Shown: positions 1-11,714, counted from the first letter of the stretch. The stretch: DNA of 64,000 nt from Aralia elata (GCA_034770075.1 CM068383.1:6647248-6711247); one strand, 5' to 3'. Numbers and translations: made by a program. The notes: a model not told the origin generated them from the letters alone.

Positions 1-814
1 AACCCGACCCGCGCGCTATGTTTGAGTATTATGCATAATCACGGGTACAATGAAGCTGATCCCTTCACGTACTTGTAGAAGAGTATATTTAGTCTATACG
101 ATTAACTTATACTCTTGAGGTATTCAGTATTATTAGCTGATGATTCCTCTAGCAGTTCATGATCCATTGTGATCACTCAGCATGAAATCTAGGTATAATC
201 CGGCCACTTTATTGACTATTATTGCAGTATTGCTAATCCTTCATGATCAATTGAATATTATTGAATCTTCGAAAGAATTTTAACTCTTTCATTCTTGATG
301 TATTATTCAGCATGAAATTCAAGAAAATTCTTGTTACTTGAAATGATTTATTGTTCAGCTACTTCATAATCTTTGAAACATTATTGAAGTTTCAGAAAGT
401 TAAACTCTTCTGTTCATGATATATCCTTTATTGTACGCTTTAACTTACTGAGCAAATTAGTTGCTCACCCTTGCTTAAAATAAAACTTTTCAGCTAAAGC
501 CGAGGTAGCCGAAGGGTCTAAGAAGGATAAAGGCAAAGCGAAGGCGACTGAATAGTGTCACTTATGTAATGAATATTATATTGTATTTTGACTTAAACCT
601 TTTGTATTATTAGGTATGTTGACTTAAACCTTTGTATTATTAGGTATGTAATGTTAAGGTTAATTAGTAAGACCTGGGATGATTATATATTTTGTATTAA
701 GTTAATGTAATAATTGATATAATTCATAAGAAATAGGTAGATAGATGAGATGTGTATGTTGTATCGTGAGCACCGAATCTGAGGTTCAAGGGACCCGGAT
801 TTGGGGGCGTCACA
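1..814 (+). mobile_element. 3' part of a Tekay-like LTR, cut by the window edge
   Basis: The segment ends in ...GGGGGCGTCACA at 814. This matches, in opposite orientation, the end of the LTR at 54074-57676: the GGATAAAGGCAAAG stretch, the GCTCACCCTTGCTT stretch and the CCCGGATTTGGGGGCG end are shared. Only the 3' portion is in the window, so I cannot tell a solo LTR from the end of a full element. A TTTTCAG at 487-493 lies where the related LTR has a candidate splice acceptor. Confidence 0.8.
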
Positions 815-1362
815 TTATCCTTGTAACAAACATAATCCATTACTGCTATATATAGCTGAGAATACCATGAATACCTTAAGTGAGAAAATTTTCAATACCT
901 CGTGTTTTATCCTTTATACCTTGAATCTACGTTATCAACACTAATGTTATCCTATTGGATGAAAATATACGTATTTTTTCCGATCAATTAATCAATGAAT
1001 TCAAATGGCATACTATAATGAATTCATTTGAAATTAAATAAATTAGTATGATTATAAATATTGTCGTTCAAATATATCAGATTTAAAACTTGCTTAGTAA
1101 ATGGTCTTTAAGTTTACCCGTACTTTGCACGAATTATAAAGCTCATATAAAATCTATATACATATATAATAAGACAAAATTTGGTTTAATTTTTTAGTCT
1201 TCGTCTTTGGTATAGGTCTAGAATTTAACTACAACTAAAACACTTTAATCTCCTTAATTTTATTTATTTTAAAGCAATTCAAATAGCTACTAATAAATCC
1301 CAAACTCAGTAGGACTCTTTTTCTTATACTAATTTTATACATTTGGGTCTTCCAACCCTATA
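815..1362. other. AT-rich sequence without a recognisable gene
   Basis: Low-complexity AT-rich DNA between the LTR end and the Copia-like insertion. I see no coding sequence, RNA gene or repeat structure. Confidence 0.6.
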
Positions 1363-1367
1363 ACATA

Positions 1368-1494
1368 TTAGAGAAATAAGATAAGTTTGTTATTTAGGAT
1401 AGTTTTATATTTATCAAGTTGTTATGTATTTATTGGAATACTGATGTAACCTATTTTCTATGAATGAAACAATTGAATTATTCTTAATTTGTTA
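1368..1494 (+). repeat. 5' LTR of the Copia-like element, internally deleted
   Basis: It aligns to 8408-8615 over the GATAAGTTTGTTATTTAGGA block and the final GAATGAAACAATTGAATTATTCTT block. The middle part present in the 3' copy (about 80 bp) is missing here. Confidence 0.7.
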
Positions 1495-1507
1495 TGGTAT
1501 CAAAGCT
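1495..1507 (+). other. Primer binding site, initiator-Met tRNA type
   Basis: TGGTATCAAAGCT directly follows the 5' LTR. It differs at one base from the common plant retrotransposon site TGGTATCAGAGC. Confidence 0.7.
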
Positions 1508-2557
1508 TTAAATAGCTTAACAGCTTTTGATCCTTAGTCTCCACATTCAAAATAGTTTAACATTCTTCATCTTAATTTGCTCCCGCCCTCTTATTGTCAT
1601 TTGTCGGCGTGTGATTACCCTTCATCTTCTTTTTGAGTAGTTCAAATTAAAAGTCATCTAATAGCAATCATATAATCCATTGCCTCCCTCCAATCAAATC
1701 AGCAACCCATTAACCTATTGCCTCTCTCTAATCAAATCAAGTACCATCACCAATTATGGGGAAAAAAGCAGCTAATTTTCGATCCAATTGCAATCAGACA
1801 TTTAACATTCACAAGTACCACCACAGATAGAATTCGTGTTGAAGCCAAAGCTGCTGCAATTATCAGCCAAAGAAACCAAACAATCTCAGATTCATGTCAT
1901 CGCCATCTCTAATTTGTGATCTACTGCTCTTGCTTCCATTTGAAATCAATCGGGATTATAGCTCATTTATCATTGTTGTTGTTGTAGAAGTTAACTCGCG
2001 GGCGCAGCTATTGGTATAATTTGGTATTTTATATACACCGTTATGAGTGTTTAGTTTGAACCCTTTTCTTAAAATTAATTTGGTTCCTGTTATTTGTCAA
2101 AACATTTACCTTTTACCCCTATAGTTTGTTTCCCTCAAAACTTCACTCGAGTTTATCTAGCAAGCTAATCCTACAGTCTTTTCGAAACAAAACAATTTAT
2201 TATTTCATTTTATGGCCAGCCATATATATGGTCCATTTCCAACTTTTATGGAAAGTATTTTGGTTTATGAAAATGATGATTGTGAGTTTCCCAATGACGC
2301 AACATCAAATTGGTATACAGATGATCTTTTTGATCAACTTGCTTGCTTGCTTACAAAAGCTACTTACTCAATCTGTTTAGAATTATGTTTCAGAAGCACA
2401 ATCAATTCTATCTGCGTTAAATAACGCGAGAGGATCACTCTCTGAATTTGAATTCACTGATTTTTTAGTTGAAGGGTTAGATGAATATCTTTTTAAAAGA
2501 ATTCATTTTTATTATTATTTGATGCACCCTTCTTTTAATTCTTTATGTACTCTAATT
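1508..2557 (+). other. Internal region of the Copia-like element, left part
   Basis: Non-coding or heavily decayed. Short open frames at 2126-2424 resemble no retroviral domain I know. They could be remnants of captured host sequence, but I cannot identify it. Confidence 0.4.
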
Positions 2558-2562
2558 CTTGG

Positions 2563-2890
2563 TGACACGGCGGAAGACAGTAAAGAGAATAGAAACAATC
2601 ACAGGAATTAAATCTATGTACTTTGCAATCACAGGAATTCACAAAGTTGGATAAATTGACTAGAAATAGTCACGAAGTTTATAAAAGTTGAATAATAAGA
2701 GAGTTAACCCTAAACAAATGAAAACATCCTTTAAATACTAAACAATAAGCTGAGAAACCTAATTATGCAAGAAATAATGAAATTACGAAAATATCCAAAT
2801 AAACCCAAAGTTATGTTCAAAACAATATCAATCCTTCTTAACTTGCATTTCCTTCCTTTTCCTACTTGGACTCTAACTTGGACCATGTCA
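2563..2890 (-). repeat. 3' LTR of the CRM-like element
   Basis: 328 bp. It differs from the 5' LTR mainly by a local 32-bp duplication around an AATCACAGGAATT repeat (about 2597-2640). The pol reading frame runs into it, stopping at 2731, as is known for CRM-type elements whose chromodomain-like tail overlaps the LTR. Confidence 0.85.
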
Positions 2891-5412
2891 TTCCCCTTCA
2901 CTTGAAAAAAACTCGTCTCTAAGTTGTGACTCGGCACCACAATGGGGTTTTCGTACAACGGACCATCAGTAGCATGGAAAGGATAAAGATCAGCCACATT
3001 AAATGTCCGCGAAATTCCCATACTGGCAGGCAAGTCGACCACATAAGCATTATCATTAATCTTCAGCAGAATAGTATAAGGACCATATTTCTTTTGTTGC
3101 AGATTGCCGTAAGTACCAATAGGAAACCGCTCCTTGCGTAAGAACACCATCACCTGATCCCCTTTTTCAAAAGTCAGCTTCCGACGATGTTTATCAGCAA
3201 GCATCGTGTAACGCGCATTGGCCTGCTCAATCTTTTGTTTCACCGCCACATGCGTAGCTTAAATTTCATCCGCCATATTGGTAGCAGTTGCGCTCATGTC
3301 AGGACCCTTAGGTAAACTGACCAAATCAAGAGTATGACGGGGACAGTTAGTATAAACAATAGAAAATGGAAACTTCCCTGTAGCGCTATGCTCGGCACTA
3401 TTATAAGCAAATTCTGCCTGTGCTAAAGCCAAATCCCAATTTCGAGGCTTCTCTCCACATATACAGCGAATCAAATTTCCCAAAGTACGGTTCAATGATT
3501 CAGTTTGTCCGTCAATTTGAGGATGGGTTATACTACTAAAATTCAAAGAAGAATCGAACTGCTTCCATAAAGTCTTCCAAAAATAACTCAAAAACTTAGT
3601 ATCGCGATCCGAAGTGATGGACTTGGGCACACCATGCAACCTGACAATCTCCCTAAAGAATAACTTTGCCACCATAGGAGCATCTGAAGTTTTCTTACAA
3701 GGTATAAAATGCACCATCTTAGAAAACCGGTCGACAACCACAAAGACAGAATCAACACCCCTTTGAGTTCTCGGTAAACCAACCACAAAATCTATCGATA
3801 AATCTTCTCAAATATTTTCAGGAACCGGTAAAGGTGTATAAAGACCCGCATTGGAGGATTGCCCTTTACCCATTTAACACACATAACACTGTCCCACCAA
3901 TTTCTCCACATCACGTCGCAACTCAGGCCAATAATATCGTTTTTGTACAGCAGATAAGGTCTTATCGCGTCCCAAGTGTCCAGCAAGACCACCGCCATGC
4001 AAGTCACGAATTACCTTCTCCCGTAAAGATGAAACTGGAATACATAATTGATTCTCTCGCATCAAAAACCCATCTTACAAGTAGAATCCCGACACAGGTA
4101 CTCCAAATACACACTGTTGCCAAATTTCAGAAAAATCAGGATCATGCTCGTACAACTCGTTCAAGTACTCAAAGCCAAGTATTTCATGACTAGAGTAATG
4201 ATACACGGTGACTCAAAGCATCTGCCACCTTATTTTGCACCCCCGACTTATACACCAAACGGAAAGGAAACTTCTGAAGGAAAGTACACCACCGGGCATG
4301 CATGTCTGAGGTAATTCGTTTCTGACTTCCCAAATACTTTAAAGCTTCATGGTCAGAATACAACACAAATTCTTTCCCGATCAGGTAGTGCTCTCAATGT
4401 TTCAGAGTTCGAACAACTTCAAAAAATTCTTTGTCATAAGTTGACCATTTTTGCCGAGTCGTACATAATTTCTCACTAAAAAATGCTACAGGCCTCTTTT
4501 CTAGGGATAAAACAGCACCAATACCCACTCCACTAGCATCACAATGTACTTCAAACAGCTTATCAAAGTTCGGTAACGCATGCACAGGGGCAGTACTTAA
4601 TTTCTCCTTTATCACTGCGAAACTATTATTTGCTGCCTCATCCTAATTAAACTTCCCTTTCTTCAAACACTCCGTAATAGGCATTTTACTATTGAAATTC
4701 CTGATGAACCGCCTATAAAAAGTTGCTAGCCCGTGGAAACTATGGACTTCACTAATTGTCTTTGGGACAGGCCAATCTCGAATTGCCTTCACTTTCTCTT
4801 CATCCACCTGTATCCCATCGGAGCTAACTATGAAACCCAGAAAGAGCAACTTATCTGTCATAAAGCTGCACTTCTTAAGGTTCGCAAATAATTTATTCTG
4901 CTGCAAGACTGTTAGTACCTCACGCAATGCAAAAGATGTTCCTCTTCGGATTTACTGTAAATCAGGATATCATCAAAGTAAACAACAACAAATCATCCAA
5001 TAAATGGTCTCAATACCTGATTCATAACACGCATGAAGGTGCTGGGTGCGTTGCTTAAACCGAACGACATAACCAACCATTCAAACAGCCTATCCCTAGT
5101 CTTGAAAGCTGTTTTTCACTCATCACCGGGCCGTATACGGATTTGATGGTACCCACTGCGTAAATCAATTTTGGAGAAAACCAATGAACCATGCAACTGA
5201 TCGAGCATGTCATCCAACCTCGGAATTGGAAACTTGTACCCCACTGTAATTTTGTTGATCGCCCTGCTATCCACACACATACGCCAACTACCGTCAGCCT
5301 TAGGTACCAATAAAGCAAGAACTGCACATGGACTCACGCTCTCCTGTATATGCCCCTTCTTCAATAACTCTTCCACCTTTTCTCGTAGTATCTCATTCTC
5401 CTTCGGGCTCAT
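2731..5412 (-). pseudogene. pol: pol part of the CRM-like element: reverse transcriptase, RNase H, integrase
   Basis: The first reverse transcriptase part is at 5116-5412 (DGSWRMCVDSRAINK, FSKIDLRSGYHQIRI). The catalytic FDD box is encoded near 4965-4985 in another frame. The thumb follows at 4643-4927 (FLGFIVSSDGIQVDEEKV). RNase H is at 4394-4615 (CDASGVGIGAVLS). The integrase zinc finger (H-H-C-C) is at 3874-4065 and the DD35E-type core at 3259-3786 (VDRFSKMVHF, TDGQTESLNRT). The tail at 2731-3249 contains FNVADLYPF and runs into the LTR. At least two frameshifts and several stops break it, so it is inactive. Confidence 0.87.
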
Positions 5413-7388
5413 CCTGTAATGAGTAAATTTGGCAAACTAGCTCCAGGAATTAAATCTATCTGGTATTGTATGTCTCTCATTGGAGGAAGTTCATCCGGCA
5501 GTTCATCTGGCATAAAATCACTGAATTCAGCCAACAAAGGCTTAACTGCATTAGATACGATAGATTCCTTCGACTTCCCCTTCATCACGTCTTTCACAAC
5601 CATACAAAATAAGTTTCCCGTCTCCTTCAAATCTGCTAGAAATTCCTTGCGGGTGTGTGCTATTGTCAGGAATGCCTTCCCCTCCACTTTAGAAGCTTTG
5701 GGTTGGGTATTTTTTTTCAGCGGCAACAAAGTATATCGTACATCATCTTTCTCAATTCGGTAAATATTTTCTCTTCCTAAATGTTGTGCATTAGTGTCGT
5801 ACTGCCATGGCCGCCCAAATAAAATATGACAAGCATCCATATCTATGATATCACAATAAACAGTATCTACATACTTGTCAATTGAAAATGGGACCTTACA
5901 GCGTTCAATTACTTTAACTTCGCCAACAGATTTAATCCAACCAATCGAGTAAGGACTAGGATGTTTCTCCACAGGTAAGTGTAACTTCTCAACGACCTCT
6001 CTACCAATAATATTTTCTTGGCTACCACTATCAATAATCAAATCAAAAGTCTTACCAAAAATGGCACGTCTAGTCTGGAACAGTTTGTGGCGTTGGTTTT
6101 CTTCTGTCGGTTTTGGAGACAAAAATAATTTCCTTAATAGATACACTTGTTCTTCTGTCTCATACTCGTCATCTTCACCTTCGGCTTCATAAATATTTTC
6201 ATACTCCTCATTATCTGCATTCTCCTCATCATGGTTTACGATGTTCACAGTACGCCTCCGACAATCCGCCGATGTATGTCCTGACCCGCCGCACTTATTA
6301 CACTTATCCCTATAATTTTTGGCATAGGGGTTAGGTGCTTTCTCCTGCACCATCGGCTGTTTTCCTTGGGCCTTTTCAATCATAGCCCGATCACCACGTT
6401 GAAACTGTCGTCCTTGGTAATTCTGCGGAGTTTGGAAAATAGGGTTCTGTCGATTATTCCACCCACGAGTCTTATCCCCAGAATTTTGTCCTCCTTCTGA
6501 ATAATTTCTGCGAACAGGTTCGGGACGAGGTCTCTCCTGCAAAATAATTTCAGCTTTCAAGTCCAAATTCCTAGCGTCTTCAACACTAAGTACGATCTGC
6601 ACTCTGATCTTCTCTCTAACCTCACGTTTCAGGCCTTCAAAATACCTAGAAGCTTTCAGAATTTCTGACTCCTGTAATCCTGTACGTTCCGTTAACCTCT
6701 GAAACTCTATTGTGTACTCATGGACGGATTTATTGCCCTGACGACACTTCTATAATTTTTGAAACAAGACCTGCTCATAATCCAATGGAAAGAATCGTTC
6801 TCTCAGCATCCTTTTCATCCGACTCCATGATGTCACCGGTGTTTTCCCTTGCCTTTTACGAGTGGACTGCACGTTCTCCCACCAGATACCAGCAGCTCCC
6901 TTTAGCTTGTACGCCACCAATTTCACTTGTTTTTCCTCTGGGGTTGAAGCAAAATCAAAGAACCTCTCTACTTCGTATAGCCAGTCCAAAAACGACTCAA
7001 TATCAAGAGTCCCATCAAAAGTGGGAAGATCCACTTTAATTCAAAAATCCTGATTTTGGCCCCTCAGATCGTCTCTAGCCCGGAACTGGTTACCACGCAC
7101 CATAGCCCTATTATCAGGCTCCTCATATCCCCGACAGTTGATACGTAGTCTGTGATCTCCGCCAGTACTACGATCATCATCTTGACGCATGTCAACCTTA
7201 ACAGCTCCCATTCTTGCGTTTAGTTCGTTGACTGCTACTGCTAGATCTCTAGTAACCACGTCCAGCCTATTGATTCTACCAATTAGGGTCCCAGTTGTGG
7301 CCTCTAGATTCTGCAACGCAGTCCAGATGACCGCCATCCCCTCGTCGTTACAAGGAGGTGGGTTGTCTTGCACACGTTCAGCAACCAT
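5409..7388 (-). pseudogene. gag: gag-protease part of the CRM-like element
   Basis: One reading frame runs from a plausible ATG at 7388 to 5409 with in-frame stops at 7041-7043 and 6750-6752. The retrotransposon gag core is around 6750-7034 (FDGTL near its start, WWENVQ later). A CCHC zinc knuckle (CNKCGGSGHTSADC) is encoded near 6254-6295, and an acidic linker and a retropepsin-like active site (DSGSQENIIG) near 6003-6032. These domains package the RNA and cleave the polyprotein. The frame ends at 5409, where a one-base shift moves the continuation into the pol frame that starts at 5412. This copy cannot make an intact Gag-Pol. Confidence 0.85.
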
Positions 7389-7424
7389 CAATTCACAGGC
7401 TAGAATCCTTGCTTTGATGCCAAC

Positions 7425-7723
7425 TGACACAGCGGAAGACGGTAAAGAGAATAGAAACAATCACAGGAATTCACAAAGTTGGATAAATTGACTAGAAATA
7501 GTCACGAAGTTTATAAAAGTTGAATAATAAGAGAGTTAACCCTAAACAAATGAAAACATCCTTTAAATACTAAACAATAAGCTGAGAAACCTAATTATGC
7601 AAGAAATAATGAAATTACGAAAATATCCAAATAAACCCAAAGTTATGTTCAAAACAATATCAACCCTTCTTGAACTTGGATTTCCTTTCTTTTCCTACTT
7701 GGACTCCAACTTGGACCGTGTCC
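7425..7723 (-). repeat. 5' LTR of the CRM-like element
   Basis: 299 bp, nearly identical to 2563-2890 except for a small duplication in the left copy. Inner end TGACAC at 7425; outer end adjoins target duplication CTTGG. Confidence 0.85.
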
Positions 7724-7728
7724 CTTGG

Positions 7729-8407
7729 GCATGAAGTAGTGCCACAACAAAACGTATCAACCTCCAAAGTTGAGTCAATAGCTGCTGTTGAGACCTGAGA
7801 AGTTCACGATCATGATGTTACAATTTCAGAGCTACATTCTTCTTTTGTGGACATGTCTCTGTCTAGCATTATGAATATTAAAACAAGTCCACTTAATACC
7901 TCTTTAGATGATGAGATTTCTTGTTTAACGGTTCTAAAAAAGTTGCTCTCTTCTCAAATCCCAATTATTAAACTTTTTTTTACTCATGTCTTAGTGGTAG
8001 TTCTCATTCTCATTCAAATGTCCTTGATAATTCATTTTTAATTTGTCATTCATCTTCATTCCATAATATGGAGTCAGAAACTATTCCTTTAACTCCAGAA
8101 TCCTTTTTTATTCATGATGACTTGTACGACATTGGTAAGCATATTTACAGAGTTTTATATTCAAGAGATGCAGAACAAGGATGGCAATTAGGTTCTTATT
8201 TGTTGCAAGTGTGTGCAAAACCGAAAGCTCATTATTTATGGCTTGCTATTATAGCTATGCATGTTATGCTTTTTTTTTAATGTGGCGTTGAGATCGCTCA
8301 TGTTGTCTATTGTTGGAGGTTTTGTTATTTTGTTGATTCTACATTTATGCAGATGTTCTTTCAAGTGCAAGCAAACGCTTCAGTATCTTACGTTTTGCTT
8401 GAGGGGG
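7729..8407 (+). other. Internal region of the Copia-like element, right part
   Basis: Continues the Copia-like internal region after the nested element (target CTTGG at 7724-7728). A 70-codon open frame at 8068-8280 has no recognised domain. The region ends in CTTGAGGGGG just before the 3' LTR, a typical Copia polypurine tract. Confidence 0.45.
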
Positions 8408-8615
8408 TGTTTTAAAGAAATGAGATAAGTTTGTTATTTAGGATAATTTTATATTTATCTAGTTATTAGGATTAGGATAAATGAATTTTAAATTTAAGAT
8501 AAAGGTTTTAGTATTTGTACTTATCTCAAATACTCCAAACTCATGTATTTGTTGGAGTACTGATGTAACCCATTTTCTCTGAATGAAACAATTGAATTAT
8601 TCTTGATTTCTTACA
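8408..8615 (+). repeat. 3' LTR of the Copia-like element
   Basis: 208 bp beginning TGTTTTAAAG and ending TTCTTACA, followed by target duplication ACATA. This is the fuller of the two LTR copies. Confidence 0.72.
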
Positions 8616-8846
8616 ACATATTATAATGACCTAAATTCATTAGATTCAATAATAAATTATGAAACAATAAAAATAGACTAAATTATATACAATGAGTAAG
8701 TTATAAATTGTGAAATTATTAACTACTAAAAATAATTAATAATTAGTGTTGTAGAACCAAAGTTCTTTTTATGATCCTAAAAATTTTAATTTTAACACAT
8801 TATTCTACAAAAAAGAAAATTCTATAAAAAAAAGTCATTTAATTAA

Positions 8847-8990
8847 GGGCTAAATACACTTTCGTTACATCAAGTACCACCATATTCATAATTCGACCCC
8901 TAAAGAATTTGGGCTTAAAATTTACAACATAAAGTACCTAATTTCATATAATGTAGCCCCCAAATTCATATTCCGACCAAAATTAACCGG
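8847..8990 (+). repeat. Left terminal inverted repeat of the GATL Pack-MULE
   Basis: Pairs with about 10690-10801. Shared blocks include TAAATACACTT, ATCAAGTACC and a second block around AACCGG and GGCTAAAATTAGCCG. Confidence 0.8.
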
Positions 8991-9424
8991 AAAAGCCGAC
9001 CCGTCCATGAATTCGATCAGGTCTTCAGTGTTTTATACCATTTGGCCGTAGAAATATACGGATTGACTTAATTTATAAAAAAAAACTAACTAAAAATTAC
9101 ATAATAAAATTTTTAAAGTACAAAATAAAAGTAACTTCAAAATTACAACAAAAAGTTTTTTAAAAAATAATAAATTTTAAAAATACAAAATAAAATTATA
9201 AAAAATTATAAAAAAAATTAAAATTAACTTGGAAATTACAATAAAAGAATTTAAAACAAAATAATAATTTTTCAAAAATACAAAATAAAATTAAAATAAT
9301 TTTTTTAAAATACAAATAAAATTAAAATAAACTTGAAAATTATAGTAAAAAATTTAAAACCTAATAATCATTTTTATAAAATACAAGATAAACTTAAAAT
9401 AAACAAATAAAAACGTATTCCAGA

Positions 9425-9881
9425 TTGGAATTGGGGAAGAGAATATTAGATTGGAATAGGGAAATAGACCTTGAATATATAATTACAATGTTTGTCCGTG
9501 GATTTCTATGGTGGAAAATGCAAATCCCAAGAAAAACAAAAGGAAAACTAAATCCCCTCTTATTCCTTGTATCTCCCTCTGCAAAGTCAGCAGAGGAGAG
9601 AGAGAGAGAGATTGGACTGCAACCCACGTCGACGCACAGTAGCGCCAGGCCCCTCTATTCAACCCTTCTGGGTTTTTGGTTTATGGGTTCTTCTCTCTCT
9701 ACTTTCTCTCTCATTGAAGTAAGAGAGGAGAAATTGATAAAGGAAATTGCAATTCATTACTGAATTTATTTTTATAACTCTGGCGGATTTCAAAGGAACC
9801 CTCCTTTTCTCTTCAATCTCATCAAATCCATTCGTTTTTAAATCGAAGAAAAAGAAGAGAAGGGGGTTTTACCCGGTGAAA
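9425..9881 (+). other. Probable captured 5' leader or promoter of the GATL source gene
   Basis: Lies between the AT-rich MULE subterminal DNA and the captured reading frame. It is less AT-rich and contains CT-rich leader-like runs (TTCTCTCTCTACTTTCTCTC). It probably came with the captured gene, but only comparison with the source locus could show that. Confidence 0.4.
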
Positions 9882-10650
9882 ATGCTTTGGATTATGAGAT
9901 TCTCAGGATTCTTCTCGGCGGCATTGATGATGATCGTTCTCTCTCCATCTATTCAATCGTTTCCACCGGCCGAAGCCATTAAATCCTCTTCCCTCGACGG
10001 AGACCTCCAATTACCCGGTCAGATTCCGTCCGTCGATTCCCCCAACCGGTTTTCCTTCTGAAAAGCACCCGCATTCCGCAATGCGGAGGAATGCAATTCC
10101 AATAACAGAAATATATTGGGGAAAATCGGCGTTTGTGACCCCTTCGCTCGTTAACGTTGCAATTACCCTTGATGTTGAGTATCTCCGAGGTTCAATTGCC
10201 GCCGTTCACTCGATTTTACAGCATTTCAATGTGTCCTGAGAGCCGAGGGCGGAGTCAGGACGTGTACTCCCGAGCCAAATTTTTTAGATAATTTTATATT
10301 TTTCGGCCGGTTGCATATGTAAAATATGTATTTAATTACAATATTATTAATATTACAAGTAATAACATGATTATATATATATATATGTATACACTCGTTA
10401 TTGACCCCTACTATTCCTTTATAATCACAAATTTGTTACATATTTTCCCCTATTAATCTGCCCCTTAAATTTATTAAGTTACATATTTTCCCCTACCTTA
10501 TACCTATGAAAAAAAATTAGGGGGGGTTATAGCCCACCCCAGCCCAAGCGTGGCTCCGCCACTGCTGAGAGCATATTCTTTCACTTCCTGGTCTCAGAGT
10601 CCAGTCTCAAAACTCTAGTTCGATCTACTTTCCCTCAGTTGAAGTTCAAC
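9882..10650 (+). pseudogene. Galacturonosyltransferase-like (GATL, GT8 family) gene fragment, split by a hAT element
   Basis: From the ATG at 9882 the frame encodes an N-terminal hydrophobic signal-anchor segment (FFSAALMMIVLSPS), then SFPPAEAIKSS. After a break come KAPAFRNAEEC, TLDVEYLRGSIAAVHSILQH and, beyond the insertion, PESIFFHFLVSE. These are N-terminal landmarks of plant GATL glycosyltransferases of the Golgi, which act on pectin or xylan synthesis. A TGA interrupts the frame at about 10059-10061, one extra base near 10130 shifts it, and a hAT element sits at 10244-10564. Only about 130 of some 350 residues are present, so no catalytic domain remains. Known GATL genes are mostly intronless, so genomic capture and capture of a processed copy cannot be told apart. 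Confidence 0.8.
10244..10564. mobile_element. 321-bp non-autonomous hAT element inside the GATL fragment
   Basis: Flanked by a perfect 8-bp duplication CTGAGAGC (10236-10243 and 10565-10572). The right end, read inward, is CAGTGGCGGAGCCACG, and the left end CGAGGGCGGAGTCAGG is a mutated version. An 8-bp duplication and CAGTGGCGGAGCCA-type ends are typical of plant hAT elements. Removing the insert restores continuous similarity to GATL on both sides, which proves the insertion. There is no coding sequence. Confidence 0.87.
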
Positions 10651-10689
10651 AGCTGCTTTTTTTTTTAAGTCAAACCGTATTCTATGTAG

Positions 10690-10801
10690 TCAAACCGTCT
10701 AACTAGAAATTTAGATATTTCGGCTAATTTTAGCCGGATTCTAAAATTGGGGACTACATTGAATATAATGGTACTTGATATAACGGAAGTGTATTTAGTC
10801 C
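10690..10801 (-). repeat. Right terminal inverted repeat of the GATL Pack-MULE
   Basis: Reverse complement is similar to the element's left end and abuts the target duplication at 10802. Confidence 0.8.
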
Positions 10802-10810
10802 TTTAATTAA

Positions 10811-11694
10811 TTAGTTATACAATAAATTTATATATTTAGGATTTTACTTTACTCAATTTTGGACTCTAAATAAATAAATATTAAACGTATAAAAAAAATA
10901 TTATAATTACATAATAATTAATATTAACAAAGAATATTAAATATTATAAAATATATTAATGATTAAACTTTAGTTACCAATTTTATTTCATACATGAGAC
11001 ATCTTTAGTTAATTATGTTAAAAATAATTATAACTTATATATTAGTGATTAAAATTTAGTAATTTTATTAAACTAAAATTCTTAATGGCAACCTATTATT
11101 GTACAATAATTTTATTCCTACTTAACAATATATTATCAATATAAGTAAAATATTATGAAAAAAATAATAATTAATATTAAAAAGTGTAATATATATTACA
11201 AAATATATTAATGATTAAACTTTACATACTAATTAATTTTATTTCATATAGAAGATCTTTAGTTAATTAATGTTAAAAAAATCTCACTTATATATTAGTT
11301 ATTAAAATTTAGTTACATTTTAAAAGTAAAAACTATGATGATAACTTACTGTTAGGTTCTACTCATTTTTAAAGTCTAAAAAATTATATATAAATTCAAA
11401 AGAATGAAATAAAACTAAGTATTAAATTTAAAAACTTTTTACAAATAAATATTAAACTTTAAATATAACATAAAAAGAAATACATTGTTAACACTCAATT
11501 GTGAGCCTTTGATAACATGTTTGTTTGAGCAAAGTTCATAATCATTCTAATAGTAATAATAAGTTAATTTGAAATTTAAAAAATATTTTATAATCATCAT
11601 ATATCATATAGAGTAAATAAAAAATATTTTATTTAAAAATAAATATGTGTTTCGTACAGGGCACTTAGCTAGTTTACTATTAAACTCAATTTTA
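10811..11694. other. AT-rich DNA with an internal ~255-bp duplication
   Basis: No gene. Two diverged direct copies occur at about 10910-11075 and 11165-11325. Both contain ATATTAATGATTAAACTTTA followed by an ATTTTATTTCATA block and CTTTAGTTAATTA. Confidence 0.5.
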
Positions 11695-11714
11695 TATCAC
11701 TACAAGAAAATAGC

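Larger units (their letters stand above)
2563..7723 (-). mobile_element. CRM-like Ty3/gypsy chromovirus nested in the Copia-like element
   Basis: LTRs at 7425-7723 (5') and 2563-2890 (3') begin and end with TG/CA-type termini. They are bounded by the 5-bp duplication CTTGG at 2558-2562 and 7724-7728. A primer site related to initiator-Met tRNA (GTTGGCATCAAAGC, complement of 7411-7424) lies inside the 5' LTR, and a purine tract adjoins the 3' LTR. Gag, protease, reverse transcriptase, RNase H and integrase follow in Ty3/gypsy order. The gag block and the FNVADLYPF motif after integrase resemble the CRM clade. Several stops and frameshifts show that the copy is defective. Confidence 0.88.
1368..8615 (+). 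mobile_element. Old non-autonomous Copia-like LTR retrotransposon, interrupted by a gypsy element
   Basis: Two related terminal sequences (1368-1494 and 8408-8615) flank an internal region that starts with an initiator-Met-type primer site (TGGTATCAAAGC at 1495) and ends with a purine tract (CTTGAGGGGG) just before the 3' LTR. ACATA at 1363-1367 and 8616-8620 is the likely 5-bp target duplication. Removing the nested element at 2563-7723 leaves only about 1.7 kb of internal DNA with no visible gag, protease, reverse transcriptase or integrase. The element was therefore probably a non-autonomous derivative. Its LTRs are clearly diverged and the left one has lost about 80 bp, so it is old. Confidence 0.7.
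8847..10801. mobile_element. Pack-MULE: Mutator-like element carrying a GATL gene fragment
   Basis: Inverted ends start GGGCTAAATACACTTTCG at 8847 and, on the other strand, GGACTAAATACACTTCCG from 10801. The inverted similarity continues for well over 80 bp. A perfect 9-bp target duplication TTTAATTAA lies at 8838-8846 and 10802-10810; 9-11 bp duplications are the hallmark of Mutator-like elements. No transposase is present. The interior holds a piece of a host gene (see 9882-10650). The element is therefore non-autonomous and fits the Pack-MULE class. Confidence 0.88.

Noticed and set aside
494..556. Short Lys/Gly-rich open end (KGKAKA-like) in the left-edge LTR, matched by a KGKGKA end in the Tekay LTR near 54335-54395
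   Set aside because: Similar, but too short and without a secure start; it may be chance in related sequence. It would matter only if the proposed LTR intron is real.
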